A model generated the notes under the pieces. That model had not been told where the DNA came from, made no database searches, and saw only the letters and a list, made by a program, of their open reading frames with translations. Positions 12,001 through 23,430 of a DNA stretch of 64,000 bases are shown piece by piece. The translations under genes and the position numbers were made by a program. Location of the stretch: positions 54,525,237-54,589,236 of the forward strand of contig NC_016133.3 of assembly GCF_000005505.3 (NCBI RefSeq), given 5' to 3'. This DNA comes from Brachypodium distachyon (lineage: Eukaryota > Streptophyta > Magnoliopsida > Poales > Poaceae). The stretch's first letter is position 1. The number at the start of each line of letters is the position of its first letter.

Positions 12001-15000
12001 TTGGTTGTCAAAAGATTATAAAGTCCCAGATAACGAGAATGGGATGCCCATTGACAAGTACGTGTGGCATCTCCTGTATCCTCTATGCTGTTGGATGTAC
12101 CATTCTCATTTCATATAACAATTTGTGATCTCTGTAGATTTGTATTGCTTGTACTAGAATCCGCAAGAGTTGAAGTTGCTGTTCTTCTAAATGAACTTGC
12201 TTATTTGAAGTACGAGTCATCAAAAAGTGATCAGACAGATGACGCCATCAGTCAGAAACAGAGAAATCTGGCTATATTATTTTCATTAATAGAAAGAATA
12301 ATAAAAATGATATCGGATGCCAGTAGCAGTGAAGGTATGTAACTTTGTATGCCATCATCTCAATTATTATTGTTTCCATGGGGGCTGCAGACTTCTCTAG
12401 CTATCAACTGATGTATTATATGCAATCATATGATGACAACTTTTCATTCCATATCTATTAGTTTAACAACAGTGAATTTTGTTTTATATATGTAGTAAAA
12501 AATAGAATATATACTATGTCCTACATACTACCTATATACTACTCCCTCCGATCCATATTAATTCTCTCAAATTTGCCCAAATATGAATGTATCTACGTCT
12601 AAAAGGTGTCTAGATACATGTAATATTTTGACAACTAATATGGATCAGAGGGAGTACTTCATACTACATACTGCCATTTGCGCTACATACTCCCTAATTT
12701 GAGTGAAACATGCGTTGGAGTAACTACACCAGGTAGTACGAAAAAATACTATTGAATCAGCAGTCAGCACCTGAAGTCTGCAGGGGGGAAATCACCTCCT
12801 GAAAGTGGAGATGAGTAGCAAATACTATTGAATCCCTAAGCGTGCCAACTTAGCAACACGCCCAATAGCAGCATGGTTATTAGTTTCATTATTTTCATCA
12901 TCAAAGCTAAGCTACATTCTTCTCTTATTCACATAAAATTCTAGTGACATTATTAGTATGTTCCTATAATTGCCTAAGCTTCTTACATATGCTGGTATAC
13001 ACTAGTTAGGTATGGTAGTGTTTAAATAGTTTGAGGGTGAGACTGTCACTGCTTTTGTAATATTGTTGCCATTTCTTCTTTTATATTATCCAACTTTCAG
13101 TTTTCACTTTTAAATATTTCTATGGAAGTTTATTGTCATAGACTAGCAAACTTATTAACACCTCTCAGTCTTCCTTTAAAAGAATATTTAAAACTGTATG
13201 CAGGTGCACCAACTCAGACTATTTGTGAGAGGACTATCATGAAGGCAATTACAGGACTAAATGAGACAGTCAGTTTAGTGTTAGACTTCATACAGGATGC
13301 GAAGGTACATATTTTGATCTTCTGGTGAGTGGTGACCCAATCATTAGTATTGGAAGATATCTTACAGGATAAAATATGACAGGATCATGGGCAAAGGAAA
13401 GGTGATGATCTTTTGGCAGCTGTGAGAATAGTAGGAAGGTGTGCTGTTGCTCTTATGAGTTAATATCTGGATTTATGTGCAATTTTATTCCTGTCGAGAC
13501 TGTTCCTTGGAGATAATAATTCAAGACCATAAGTATTATGTTAATGGCACTTTAGTTGCTACTTCTCTAAATACTAATTCATCCACCTGCTTGCACTTGC
13601 TCATCATAACGAACTATTTACTCAGTTTGACATGCTAGGCTAAGAGCAGCGTCAATGTGATAACAAGAAGGGGTACCAAGGGAATCTTTTGGGCACAGGA
13701 CTGGTCACAAACATTGCAACACTGTCTAGAGTTTTGCCAAGCCAATATTTGCTCCTTGCAGGAGAACTGCTTCCATGGAAAAGCAACTACTAGCGGGCCC
13801 ACATGTCAGCTGGTGTAGCAAAAACAACAGTGTGTGGAGGACCGGTACCACACATTGCACAACTTTTTGCTAACCAAATATAGTGGGGTCCAGCTTATTA
13901 TCCCTAGGGGGTATCAAACGTTAGTGATGCCCTTAGTGAGTTTGACCATCAGAAACAAGTTTGTGTAATTTTGGCCACTTTAGGTTTCACTATGCACAAC
14001 ATTTAATAAGCCGTTAAACGAAGTTATCCTAAAATTAAAGTGCTTAAAACAAGCTCCGGTTGCCATCCTCAATTAGTAGCTACATCTATGTGTTACTCCC
14101 GTTGCAGCTATCTGGCAGAGACACCATATGCGTGCAAGGAGAAGACTGAACGTCTATTGGAATTTATTTTTTGTATTGAAGGTCAAGATGAATCAAGGTA
14201 ATTTCTTCTCCATTTTGTGCTCAGCAGCTGTGAATATTTAGTATCTTTCATAATGCAATATATTGATGGTATAAAATATATTCTTGCACACAGCCCCTTC
14301 TATTCTGTGTGCTTCATGCTTCCAATGCTATCTCAAATAACAACGACGGCTGATGGATGCAGAACTTTGGCGTCGTTTGGAGGCTATAGAACTGTAAGTA
14401 GGCATATTTCATATTAAGCTTTCTAGATTATCTTGATTCCCTTGCTTTTTCCTCCATTGATATAATTTATAACTTGCCAGTTGAAGATAACACCCTAATT
14501 TTCCAAATTTAAGAAAGGACAATCAATTTGAGCCTTTCATGGATTTCAGAGTATTTTCTAGATTTTGAAAAGCTTTCTCACTACATTCAGGATACAAATG
14601 CATTTATTTAGGAAAAAAATTGCAGGGTTGAATATTTGGAAATATTTTATTTGAGTTCCAGAGAACCAGAGGACTGAGCCACCACCTTACATTATGGGAT
14701 GTCCTGGCATAACTATTCAAGTTGCTTCTGCATGCCAATTAGTTCTGATGCAAAGTTTACTGATTGAAATGAATCCATGAGAATATGAAATAGCTGCATT
14801 GATTTTGTCAACAAGATAGACATTTGGCATATCACAGTTACCATGTATTTCATTTTTCCCCTGGGACTGTGGACAACTGATATGGATGTGTTTGTGTTTA
14901 CAGGTTATAGACTGCCTTATTAAAATGACCGAGCAGAATGGAATGATAATCGACCATGGTAGCATGTTTTTAGCATGCGATACCATCATAAACTTAATGT

Positions 15001-16737
15001 CAAATGTAAGGGACTACATTTTTCAAAACTCCAAAAGTATTTTGCCTATCATGAGAAAGTCTAATAGCTTGTTTGTCATTCTTTAGAAGAAAAATGCTCA
15101 TATTTCAATGGAGCCTTATTTCGTCCGCCTCTTGGAAGCACTTACTACATGGGCTGGTATATTCTGCTCCTAATTTCTTTACATCAGCTAAAATAGATAT
15201 GTATACTCTTTGCAGGGTGGTTCTCAGTTGTCATCATTTGTGAATGTCTGATTCTTTGCATTCATTTTTTTGACATTGAAAGAGATCCACGATTGCATTC
15301 CGACGGTATATAGATACATATATTAATTTTTGCTTCCGACAGTATATAGATACATATATTAATTTTCGCAAAGAGAGACGCCAGCTTTGGGGGTCGAACC
15401 CTGGTGGGCAGCTAGCATAGCTAGCTGGGCTGACCACCCAAGCTGAGCTTGGTTCGATTATTGCGTTCATTACTTTCTTGCATTCATTACTTCAATTTGT
15501 CAACAGCGTCAAATCTTTTACCAGAATTTGGAATGATGACTACTGCTTCATGTCTGCATCCTATTATATGCTTGACATTGTAACTGGGATCAGGCAGACA
15601 TCAGGAATTATTACTTAGCTTTGTTGGCTTATGTAGATTTATCTGTGTTCTGTGAAGGGTTCAGAAAACCGTTTTTATCTTCTGTGAAAAACTGGTGCCT
15701 GGCTGTTTTACGTGCGCTTTTCACTTCTTAAATAAAACTAAAGTTATGTTTTCATGTCTAAGTAATAGAGAAACAATTCACTGCAAAAACTGGGGATCAG
15801 ATGGCTCTTCTTCAGTTTTACTCAAAATGTCCAATAGTGTATGTATATTAGCCCTTTTGAGATAATTATACGTTCAAGAAGGCAATTCTAATTGATCAGT
15901 AAAAAATATAATTAATTTAAATGTAGGGTTGTTGAATCTTGACCAGTTTGTGGCAAATCCCATTACCGGTTTCTGAACCCTGGTCCCATGAAGTTTTAGC
16001 TGCTTGAATCGCTGCCTATTATCAGTTCTGGCACTGTGGCATCTACTCTATAGAGATATTCTTGATACAAGTATATAACTAGCGAGCTGTGTATAGATGA
16101 ACTGATCCATGCGGACCATGCCTAAATATTATGATGCTATTGGTAGCAAAGATTATCTCAACTTTTTTTCCTTGCTGATTCTCATGTGCTGATCAATAAT
16201 ATGTTTTTTATGTGACTGATCATCGTATCACTACGTGCGATTGTTTATAGGAACAATGGATGCTTCGTCAGTCATCATGACAGCCTCCAGCTTATGCACG
16301 ATGGTGATGGACTTGACATCAGAAGATTTTCTCTTGAGCTGCTCTGATTTTGACTCCAAGACCCTTGAGACTTTGTCTGACCTCATTGTCAGAAGTTTGC
16401 AGCAGGTGATTAGTGACATCGTCTCTTCATCAGTATATTATCTTTATGAAGGTTCTTCTCTACAATGTTTTTCTGCTTCACAAGCGGCTTTGTGTATTGT
16501 TGTTGCAGGATATCCCTGACGATGACGGGGAACAGTTGAACCAAAAGCAAACCATTATATCGGGTAATGCATCCATCTGTAAACTTAAAAATTAATAAGA
16601 AAACACGTCCCTCATTTCATGTGTGATCTGAAGTATCATTATCTAACTTTGAAATTGTACTGGTTGCAGGTTATAAGCGGTGGGCTGATCGATTTCCACG
16701 TGTTAAAAATGTTGTAAACCGGAATGTGTCTGTCTGA
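9099..16737 (+). CDS. Neurochondrin family protein
   Basis: Eighteen exons give 638 residues: 9099-9101, 9184-9397, 9543-9699, 9897-10033, 10292-10395, 10491-10586, 10694-10784, 11937-12057, 12138-12334, 13204-13304, 13383-13438, 14108-14197, 14294-14393, 14904-15005, 15087-15156, 16251-16405, 16509-16563, 16670-16737. Phases agree at every junction. The N-terminus reads LDDCLRLLRGERDEQKLAGL, followed by CRAGDAAAV and FLRRLLNTG, the typical opening of plant neurochondrin homologues. SHIRGGIIAVLQNR and an all-helical, ARM-like composition follow. Neurochondrin was named from neurite outgrowth in animals; the role in plants is not established. The start is inferred: the frame is closed by TAA at 9130 and lacks another ATG, so an ATG-only first exon spliced to 9184 is the simplest solution. 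Introns 7, 9, 11 and 15 hold transposons. Confidence 0.9.
11148..11264. mobile_element. Stowaway MITE in intron 7 of the neurochondrin gene
   Basis: Near-perfect terminal inverted repeats begin ctccctccgttccataattc and end in the complement, both abutting TA. At about 115 bp and with sharp ends, it is a well-preserved copy. Confidence 0.92.
11312..11835 (-). mobile_element. 5'-truncated LINE fragment, antisense in intron 7
   Basis: On the minus strand 11804-11595 encodes 69 residues ending at a stop. It contains CWSFWKLRNDIFFGRQIW, which resembles the C-terminal segment downstream of reverse transcriptase in plant LINEs. An untranslated stretch follows, then an A-rich tail seen as a T-rich run at about 11312-11332. 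Direction, truncation and tail fit target-primed insertion. The outer (5') limit near 11835 is uncertain and no target-site duplication was found. Confidence 0.6.
12540..12655. mobile_element. Stowaway MITE in intron 9 of the neurochondrin gene
   Basis: The termini ctccctccgatccatatta and the complement ending atcagagggag are flanked by TA. It differs internally from the intron 7 copy, so it is an independent insertion. Confidence 0.9.
13632..13938. mobile_element. MITE-like inverted-repeat element in intron 11
   Basis: ctaagagcagcgtcaatg at 13640-13657 is mirrored by the complement of 13919-13936 at about 13 of 18 positions. The octamer agtttgac occurs just outside both ends (13624-13631 and 13939-13946), suggesting an 8-bp target duplication of hAT or Mutator type. 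The interior is non-coding. Confidence 0.55.
15267..15460 (-). mobile_element. tRNA-derived SINE, antisense in intron 15
   Basis: On the minus strand an A-box-like agctcagcttgg (about 15438-15449) is followed about 40 bases on by a B-box ggttcgacccc (15390-15400). That is the internal pol III promoter layout of a tRNA-derived SINE. A short A-tail lies at 15267-15270, and ttgcattcatt flanks the element exactly at 15256-15266 and 15478-15488. A one-mismatch copy sits at 15461-15471. The 3' body carries a tandem duplication of about 35 bp (tatatagatacatatatt twice). Confidence 0.7.
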
Positions 16738-18004
16738 TCTTCAACTATCTATACCCAAAAGTTGTGTTCTCTCTTGCAAATGAAAATATGCATATGGGAA
16801 CCTTCAGTCCAAGCATGCCATTGCATCAAGTTTATCTGAGGCTGGTCATCATTGGCAATTCTTTATTTACATGTGACACGATCACCTGCTGGGGCGTGAC
16901 CATGTTACTAATACCTCAAATGGCAGCTACTGGTTCTTCTATGTAAAGTCTGACGCCCTGACATGAATACCCTGATAAGGGCAAGCAGGATGGCATCTGC
17001 GTGTTTCACAACTACAGGAAGCAAGTGTCTGCGATGCCGATAGCATCTCAGTCTGTTTTATCTGTCATTTTGCACAGAACACACATTTCTAGTGTAATGA
17101 TGGTATCTTACCTGATAGGTTCACGGTGCAGCAAACAGTCTTTGTTGTTTATTTGCAGCTCCGCCCATATGATTGTTGTTCTGTTTCAGCTGCGCACATG
17201 CCAGGATCAGTTCTAGGAGTAATAAAGAGCTATCTCCATTCTTCCCTCAAAAAAAGAAAAGAGCTATCGCCATTCTCCAGGTTTTTCGTGATGTATATTG
17301 TTTCTTATTTGCACGAGGTGCGCCCATGTGATTATTTGTTTCGGATAAGTACATGGGTTATATGTAGTTTCGGGTCAGTTCTAATAAAGAACGTTGTAGC
17401 TCTGTCAAGGATATGTTTTTTGTTTATTTTGTGCAGATACTGTTCAAAACATTTGCATCTAAGTAAAAAATAGGTACAAGTGCGAAACAAGCTTACACAT
17501 ATTTCCCCAGCTAGAGTTCCCAGTGATACGTGATGACCTGAAGATGGGGACAAGGTACTTGCAGTATCGAAAAAGCAGCTGATGTTTTACAAGCAGCCAA
17601 AAGCACCTGATATTCCTTCAGAATCTAAACACCCACACAGCCATACGGCCATACCAAAAAGAGGTGATGTTTGGAGAACACAATCACATGAACTCCCCTG
17701 TTTTTTCCTGTCAGAAGCAATGCAAGGACTAAAAACAGAAACAAAAACAACTGTCATAATATGAAAGAATTCTGGCAAATTCTTGAAACACCTTCTTTTT
17801 GCGCCAAAAAAAATTGCAAGAACTCTGCCACTCAAATTAAGCATAGAGAGAAAATGAAAATCTATGCACAAAGGACAGCAAAAGAAGATGGATAAAAGAA
17901 GTCTAAACCATCTGTTGAATTACCAAAAACATGTATAAAACATTTGAATTATTGTAAATGGAAATGAGTGCATCTGTCTTACAATTAATTTATAATTATT
18001 ACTA
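16738..18004. other. Intergenic between convergent genes
   Basis: This holds the likely 3' UTRs of the neurochondrin and F-box genes, which point at each other. It is AT-rich, and no further gene or clear repeat is supported. Confidence 0.5.
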
Positions 18005-19276
18005 CTACAGTTTTTGACGGGAATTACTACTACGGTTTATAACTAGCACAGCCATTCCATCATCTGTCACATTATCACATCTGCTGAGTGTGAGATTACT
18101 CAAGCAAGGAGACTCTATAATGAAATTCATCGCAGCATCAGTTATAGAGCTGCAGCACACGAGATGCAGCCTCTCCAAGAACCGTGAGCATGAGAGGCCC
18201 TCCGCCCCCTCGTCACGGAAAATGCTGCCACCGTTTAGTACAAGATCACGAATTGGACAGGACTGGACGAGTGCTACAATACCCTTCTGTGTGTAGCCTA
18301 TTCTGCAGGAGATCTCAAGAACCTGAAGCATTGGGCAGCTGAGGGCTAGAGCCTTAAATGTATTATTAGTCAATGCAGTCCCAAATTGAAAACTGCAGCG
18401 CCAAATTGAGATGCTTTTAAGGTTGCTGCAGTTCTGGAAGATTTTGATCAGCTCATTCTCATTTAGACCAACAACAAACTCGAGCCAAAGTTTCTCTAAT
18501 GCTTTGCACTTCCCCAAGAGGAAACGGAGTCCGAATACTTGTGTCGTTACAATACGAGCCAACCTAAGTTCCTTCAAATTCTCACAGCTTATGTCATAGC
18601 TATGTGGATAGGAGGGATCATGTGGCGGAGTGCACCGGTACTTTCCATTCATCTCAAACTCGAACTTTTGGAGCTTCGCCCATCCTGGACCAAACTTTAG
18701 GAGGTCATATCGTCTGATTTCGTTGCAATTCTTTACCACAAGCTCTTCCCATGATCCATACCTGCCAAGGTACTCCAGCCATTCCATGTTATCTACTCCC
18801 TTACAGTCGACAAGGTGGAGGAGTGAAAGACTCTTGCAACCAGCCACCACCGAAAGAAGCCCACTCGAATTTACTGTTGATGTGCATTTCAGCCTGAGGG
18901 ACCTCAGCTTAGCAAAGCAAGAAACATAAGCTAGACTAGAGTTATTGACATATGAGCAGGAGCTTAAGGTGAGATCAGACAGTGAGGGGCAGTGAGATAA
19001 AAGCATATGGAGGCCTTGGTTGTCCAACTGCTTCCCTTGACTGGACGAACAACAAGAGTAATCGATCTCAACTTTCAACAAATTGGGGAACCGGGAGAAA
19101 AGTGATTCTAAAGGTTCTGTTGTAGAGTGAAGTCCACAACCGATGCGGATAGTGTCCCTATGCTCCGCCTCAATGGTGTAGAGGTGCTTTGACACGAGGG
19201 ATAGAGAATTGCGATCACTTGCCCTGGTAATCCATTTGAGGATCTCGGCTAGCAGTGGCTCAGGGAGGTCTTCCAT
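18005..19276 (-). CDS. F-box/LRR-repeat protein
   Basis: A single coding exon gives 423 residues. The chosen ATG at 19276 opens with MEDLPEPLLAEILKWI, the F-box start, followed by NSLSLVSKHLYTIE to about residue 45. An acceptor (tgtgcag) lies just upstream. The rest is Leu-rich repeats of the Cys-containing F-box type, with recurring LSDLTLSSC, LRSLRLKC, LEKLWLEF, LVLNGG and LSNLTLSRC units and a final NVTDDGMAVL. Such proteins bind SKP1 through the F-box and use the LRRs to recruit targets for SCF ubiquitin ligase. The substrate here is unknown. The N-terminus (VSKHLYTIEAEHRDTIRI) is reminiscent of the TIR1/COI1 side of the family, but hormone-receptor residues were not checked. An upstream leader exon near 20112-20330 belongs to it. 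Confidence 0.9.
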   Translation of the reverse strand: MEDLPEPLLAEILKWITRASDRNSLSLVSKHLYTIEAEHRDTIRIGCGLHSTTEPLESLFSRFPNLLKVEIDYSCCSSSQGKQLDNQGLHMLLSHCPSLSDLTLSSCSYVNNSSLAYVSCFAKLRSLRLKCTSTVNSSGLLSVVAGCKSLSLLHLVDCKGVDNMEWLEYLGRYGSWEELVVKNCNEIRRYDLLKFGPGWAKLQKFEFEMNGKYRCTPPHDPSYPHSYDISCENLKELRLARIVTTQVFGLRFLLGKCKALEKLWLEFVVGLNENELIKIFQNCSNLKSISIWRCSFQFGTALTNNTFKALALSCPMLQVLEISCRIGYTQKGIVALVQSCPIRDLVLNGGSIFRDEGAEGLSCSRFLERLHLVCCSSITDAAMNFIIESPCLSNLTLSRCDNVTDDGMAVLVINRSSNSRQKL

Positions 19277-19821
19277 CGAGTACTGCAGCTGCACAAGTCA
19301 GGAAATCTCAACCCTCAAGGGTCTGCATGGCATGGCGCTGAACTGGAAATTTTATGATCAGAAAGGTAATCAGATAGCAGTAGTAAAATTTATGTAGAGG
19401 AAACACTGACAAAGGTTTCAGCTTTTTAGATGTGTTGGAAGATTTGGGTGCTTATCTTCTTCAGAACGCTACATAATGCAGGACCTATTTCTATGTAAAA
19501 TCGTGGAACAAACACAGTTATAAGAAAAAGGAAATTAAACCAATACCCAGATTATGTGCAATTGTCGAAACCAAGTGTACCGGCGTGGAGGTATAATACC
19601 ATCTACCGATCTACGAACAGTACTAATAAGAATTACAAAGCCCAAAGAGATACTTAAACATTCACCAGTTGAACTGAACTCATATCTGGAAGCATCTAAC
19701 CAATGACATGAAAATAACGATTTCATGACAATCCAGAACAGGTGGCATAAGTGGCCGGGTTCCATTACATCCAGAACAGTTGTTACTAGCTAAACCAAAC
19801 TATTTCCTCCAGCATTACACA

Positions 19822-19875
19822 TACTCCCTCCGTTCCTAAATAATTGTCGCTGTTTTAGTGCAATCGGAGGGAGTA
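19822..19875. mobile_element. Short Stowaway derivative in the F-box leader intron
   Basis: ctccctccgttcctaaata at the left and cggagggag at the right are flanked by TA on both sides. The total is only 54 bp, an internally deleted element. Confidence 0.8.
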
Positions 19876-20049
19876 GATTCTACTAAGCCAGGTTTATAAA
19901 CAACGGGCTAATGGCATCAACAGAACAAATCGCGACAATCGAATCGATCTAGACAGTACGTGATGGAATCGGAAGAACTATGAGCACGAATCGAGTGGTT
20001 CGCCTAGCAGTAGTCTCTGCTCAATCAGGGATTCAAGGTTGCTCCAAAA

Positions 20050-20092
20050 GGAAAAAAAAAAAAGAAGAAGAAGAAGAAGAAGAAGAAGAAGG
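20050..20092. repeat. A-run plus (GAA)n microsatellite
   Basis: An A-run is followed by about nine GAA units. On the F-box strand this is a (TTC)n pyrimidine tract just inside the leader intron, close to its donor. Confidence 0.9.
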
Positions 20093-20111
20093 AATGGACC
20101 CAAATCCGTAC

Positions 20112-20330
20112 CTCGGGCGGAGGAACCAGCGATCAGCAGAATCCGGGGGATTTAGCACCAGCTGAAAGGGAAGAACACAGCTGAGACGGCGGCGATCGTG
20201 GGTTGCATTCGGCGGAGGTAGGCAGGCAGGAAAATCTCCGCGGCGAGGTCCGAGGCGAAAAACCCTCGCTCGCGGTTCAGAGTCCCCTTTGGCTTGGTGT
20301 TCTGTTTTGGTGGAGAACGGAGAAGATGCC
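20112..20330 (-). other. 5' leader exon of the F-box gene
   Basis: On the minus strand a GC-rich, gene-leader-like stretch ends at a strong donor (cgag|gtacgg, exon end 20112). The intron runs to the acceptor before the F-box ATG. The transcription start is not visible; the upper limit near 20330 is an estimate. Confidence 0.55.
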
Positions 20331-20432
20331 CCCTATCTAGGCTGCTGAGGCTTAATTATCGGGCTAGCTCGTTCTCCGACTGTGTTGGGCTGGTGGGCCG
20401 TGATGTGGGCTAAAGTTCCCTATAGGTGTCAA

Positions 20433-20491
20433 GTGTTTTTTTTTTTTTTTGACGAACCTGGCAGTGGTTCTGCCTTTTCCATTAACCAAGG
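20433..20491 (-). mobile_element. Extremely truncated LINE 3' tail with target duplication
   Basis: A 15-base T-run is followed by gacgaacctggcagtggttc, resembling the 3' end plus poly(A) of a plant LINE read on the minus strand. The decamer taggtgtcaa flanks it exactly (20423-20432 and 20492-20501). Only about 40 bases of element were inserted. Confidence 0.7.
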
Positions 20492-20501
20492 TAGGTGTCA
20501 A

Positions 20502-21404
20502 CGGTTAACCATGCAGCAGAACGAGCTTCCAGGACTCTAAAAAAAAGAAGCAGAATGAGCTGCAGTAGCTTCGAGAATGTGACACCGGAAATGGCACTCA
20601 AAAGTGTGAGTTCCTTTTCCGTGTCACGCTCAGTGTATCTTCTATACATCCCACTCCCGAAAATGTAACAATTGCAGATTTGAACCAAAGATGAGCAAGT
20701 GACAAAGCACATAAAAGGCACAGTCAAAGCGCATAAAGCTTTTCCCTGGAAAAAGGTAAAAAAAAAAAAAGGCGGTGGCAAAGCTTGTGCATTAGCTCGG
20801 CCCCGATCAATCATCACGTCTCACTGTCGTTACTTGGTGAAACGGTGAATCAGAATCCACGGCATTATTGGGTAAGAAGCTAGGCTACAAGCTAGCAAGA
20901 AATAATAATTTACTTATACATTATACAATTTTTCTTTTTGGATTGGATGATCATCTCTCTATCCATGGCGTTGATTTCGTGTCGTCCCTATCCCTATCGG
21001 TCGCCGTCGCCAACTTTCGCGAGGATAAAGAAAAGGCCACCGATTCTGCGTAAGCACTACGAGCACCGGCCGTATCCTCTGCGTCCCGTCCCGTATCATC
21101 CGTCCTGGCGTCCTCTGTACTTACGAACCTGAGTGATCGGGTCGAGAAGTTAAGAGTTAGTATCCGTGTAAATTTAGAAACAAATATTTATGAATTACTA
21201 GTAATTGAAAAATAATAAAATTGAGGAGAATAAACCTGGCAAAATTGTCACTCTGACTCTCCACCGGTCACTCTGGATCGCCTCGTGATGCAAAGGATCA
21301 GGAAGAAGACGTGAGCAGCATCTGTAGGTGCGGATCGGTGGATTTTTCGGGTGATTGCGACCTGCAGGTGTGAACCGGTGCTATCGCTGAGAATCTGCTC
21401 CGGA
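20502..21404. other. Intergenic, no gene seen
   Basis: Possible promoter DNA of the F-box gene at the left; otherwise AT-rich DNA with no supported feature. Confidence 0.45.
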
Positions 21405-23430
21405 GGCGTTATTTAAAAGGAAAAAAAAAGGAAACGTGGGAGGAGCAGCTTTGATGGTTCTCTCGCCCTTAATTTTGTTCGATTGGAAAAAGTCTCTAGA
21501 ATCATCATATTTCATTCCCGATATCTGTTTGATGTGACCCACGGGTCTTAACAGCATTGCCCTGTTTCTTCTTTTCCTTTCGAATACAAATACAGTATTG
21601 CACTCTGCTCGCCTGTTCTTGATAGCGAGAGTGATCGATCTTTTTTTGGCAGGTGTGGGTTACTCTGAACAGTTTCTGGGAAAGTCGAGGCTGGAACTAC
21701 ACTGATCTCCGGGACATCCTTGCAAACTTGAGCAATCAGGAAATTTGGCCAGGTGAGGAGGGTACGAATTTAATTGTTTGTTTATGTACACGTGTTACGC
21801 ACACGCCCTTTCTCCCCCGACACGTACGAGATGGTTCCGCTCTTCTCTTGGACGTGCTGCAGCGAGCCCACCTGACAGACGGTGTCAGGGGTGTCGTGTC
21901 GTTTAACCACGGCTGCCTACGTCCACGTGTCCCGCTGACTGACGCCGATGCAGACTATTGCAGCAGCTTGTGTGTTGATGATGTACATATTACACTAGTA
22001 CGTGGCCGTGGGAGTGCCGCGTTTTCTTCGATCGATCGCCGGCTTGCTTTCCCAAGTTTTGCGTCGCCGGCGGTGGTTGCGCGGGGCACATCCGTCGTGT
22101 TTCCCCTCCGGGTGGTTTGACCATTGCTTCAAGTGGCTTGGGGCGCCCCCCCGGTCATGGTGGGGTTTGGCCGTGCGTCTCGTCTCTTCTTGAGAAACAG
22201 AAATCATGTTTCTGTGTGACGCTACACCAACCTGCTCCACCAGCTAGCTAGCTACAACGCCTAGGAGTTGACTCCAGCTTAGTATGGCCCTGGAGACTGG
22301 AGCTCAATTGTTTTGCTACTTCAATCAAACAACCGTTTAGATGCCGGCTCCCCGCTGTACGTACGTGCATCCTGTTGTGCTGCTACTCGATCCAATCAAT
22401 CCGTTTTGAAAGTTGTAAAAGAGTTTAGAGGTGTCGCCTCGAATACATTTGAATCTGGTTAATTCATCGACGAAACGGACAAGGAGACAAAGACATATTT
22501 TGTTTCCGGTTTCATCGACCGCTGATCACGATGAGTACTGTATTTTCGATTGAGCAGTGCATGTATTGTTGGTACCAGCTTCGAGTTAATACATTTATTC
22601 TCTTGGTCGAGAGAATTAATTTCGATGCGTTCTAATGTGATTTTCTCTCTCTTAATTATTACGCCAAGCGCGTCATGGGTGTCGCATTGCATTTTCGTGG
22701 TTGCGTTTGCAGTTTGCGCTAATAGAACTTCAATATCTACCTGAGAATTAATTTGCTTCGTTATTCAATAGAAAATAAAAGAAACGTGCGGGTGCAGCTT
22801 TGGTGTTTTTCCCGTCGTCGTCTTCGAGGAATAGTCTCCGAAATCATCAAATCATATATATTCGCGATCTCTATTTGATGTGTCACGGAGCATAGTGGAG
22901 GTGGACCAGCTTGTCCCCCTTAAGCGTGCGATTTCTTTGATCAAATCGTACTGTTGCTAACTTATTATGTAGTACATTTTTTCCATAGTTAATTATGAGT
23001 ATTCCACCGTCCCAATAAGAGTGTCTTAATTCTGACTAAATTTGAATGCATCTATACACTAAGTCATATCTAAATACATCTAAATTTTGACAAAGTTGAT
23101 ATATTTTTTGTTGGACGGAAAAAGTATCAAAATTACAACCTAATCTACGAAAGCGATCAACGTTGATCCGGCCGTTCACGAATCGGTTCCAAGCTCCGCC
23201 ACTTCGTGAATGTGCACGTTGATCTTATTGCCGGAGAAGAGAAATTAAATACGTGCTGGAGTAGTACGTTCTAGAATCTCTGGACGTCGATCGATCTGGA
23301 CTACCGGTCTCCAGAACACCGTTGCGAACTCGAGAAGTTGTGTGAGCACACGTAAAAGGAGGCTCACGCTTTCGATCGCCACAACCCACAAGAAATTGGC
23401 CAGGCGACAGGTGTAACAGATAAGCTATAG
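21405..23430. repeat. Pair of diverged direct repeats in gene-poor DNA
   Basis: Sequence at about 21427-21535 (gaaacgtggg, gcagctttg, tctagaatcatca, tttgatgtg) recurs at about 22780-22890 in the same order. The stretch near 21690-21757 (ctggaactac, ggtctcc-like, aaatttggccagg) recurs near 23298-23410, with insertions. This is an old segmental duplication with an offset of about 1.35-1.6 kb. The plus-strand frame 21653-22120 follows a tggcag acceptor-like site but has no recognised domain. Confidence 0.45.
23000..23126. mobile_element. Diverged Stowaway-type MITE
   Basis: attccaccgtcccaataag at the left and the complement near ttggacggaaaaag at the right, with TA at both ends. It lies inside the right copy of the diverged repeat and is absent from the left copy. 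Confidence 0.65.
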
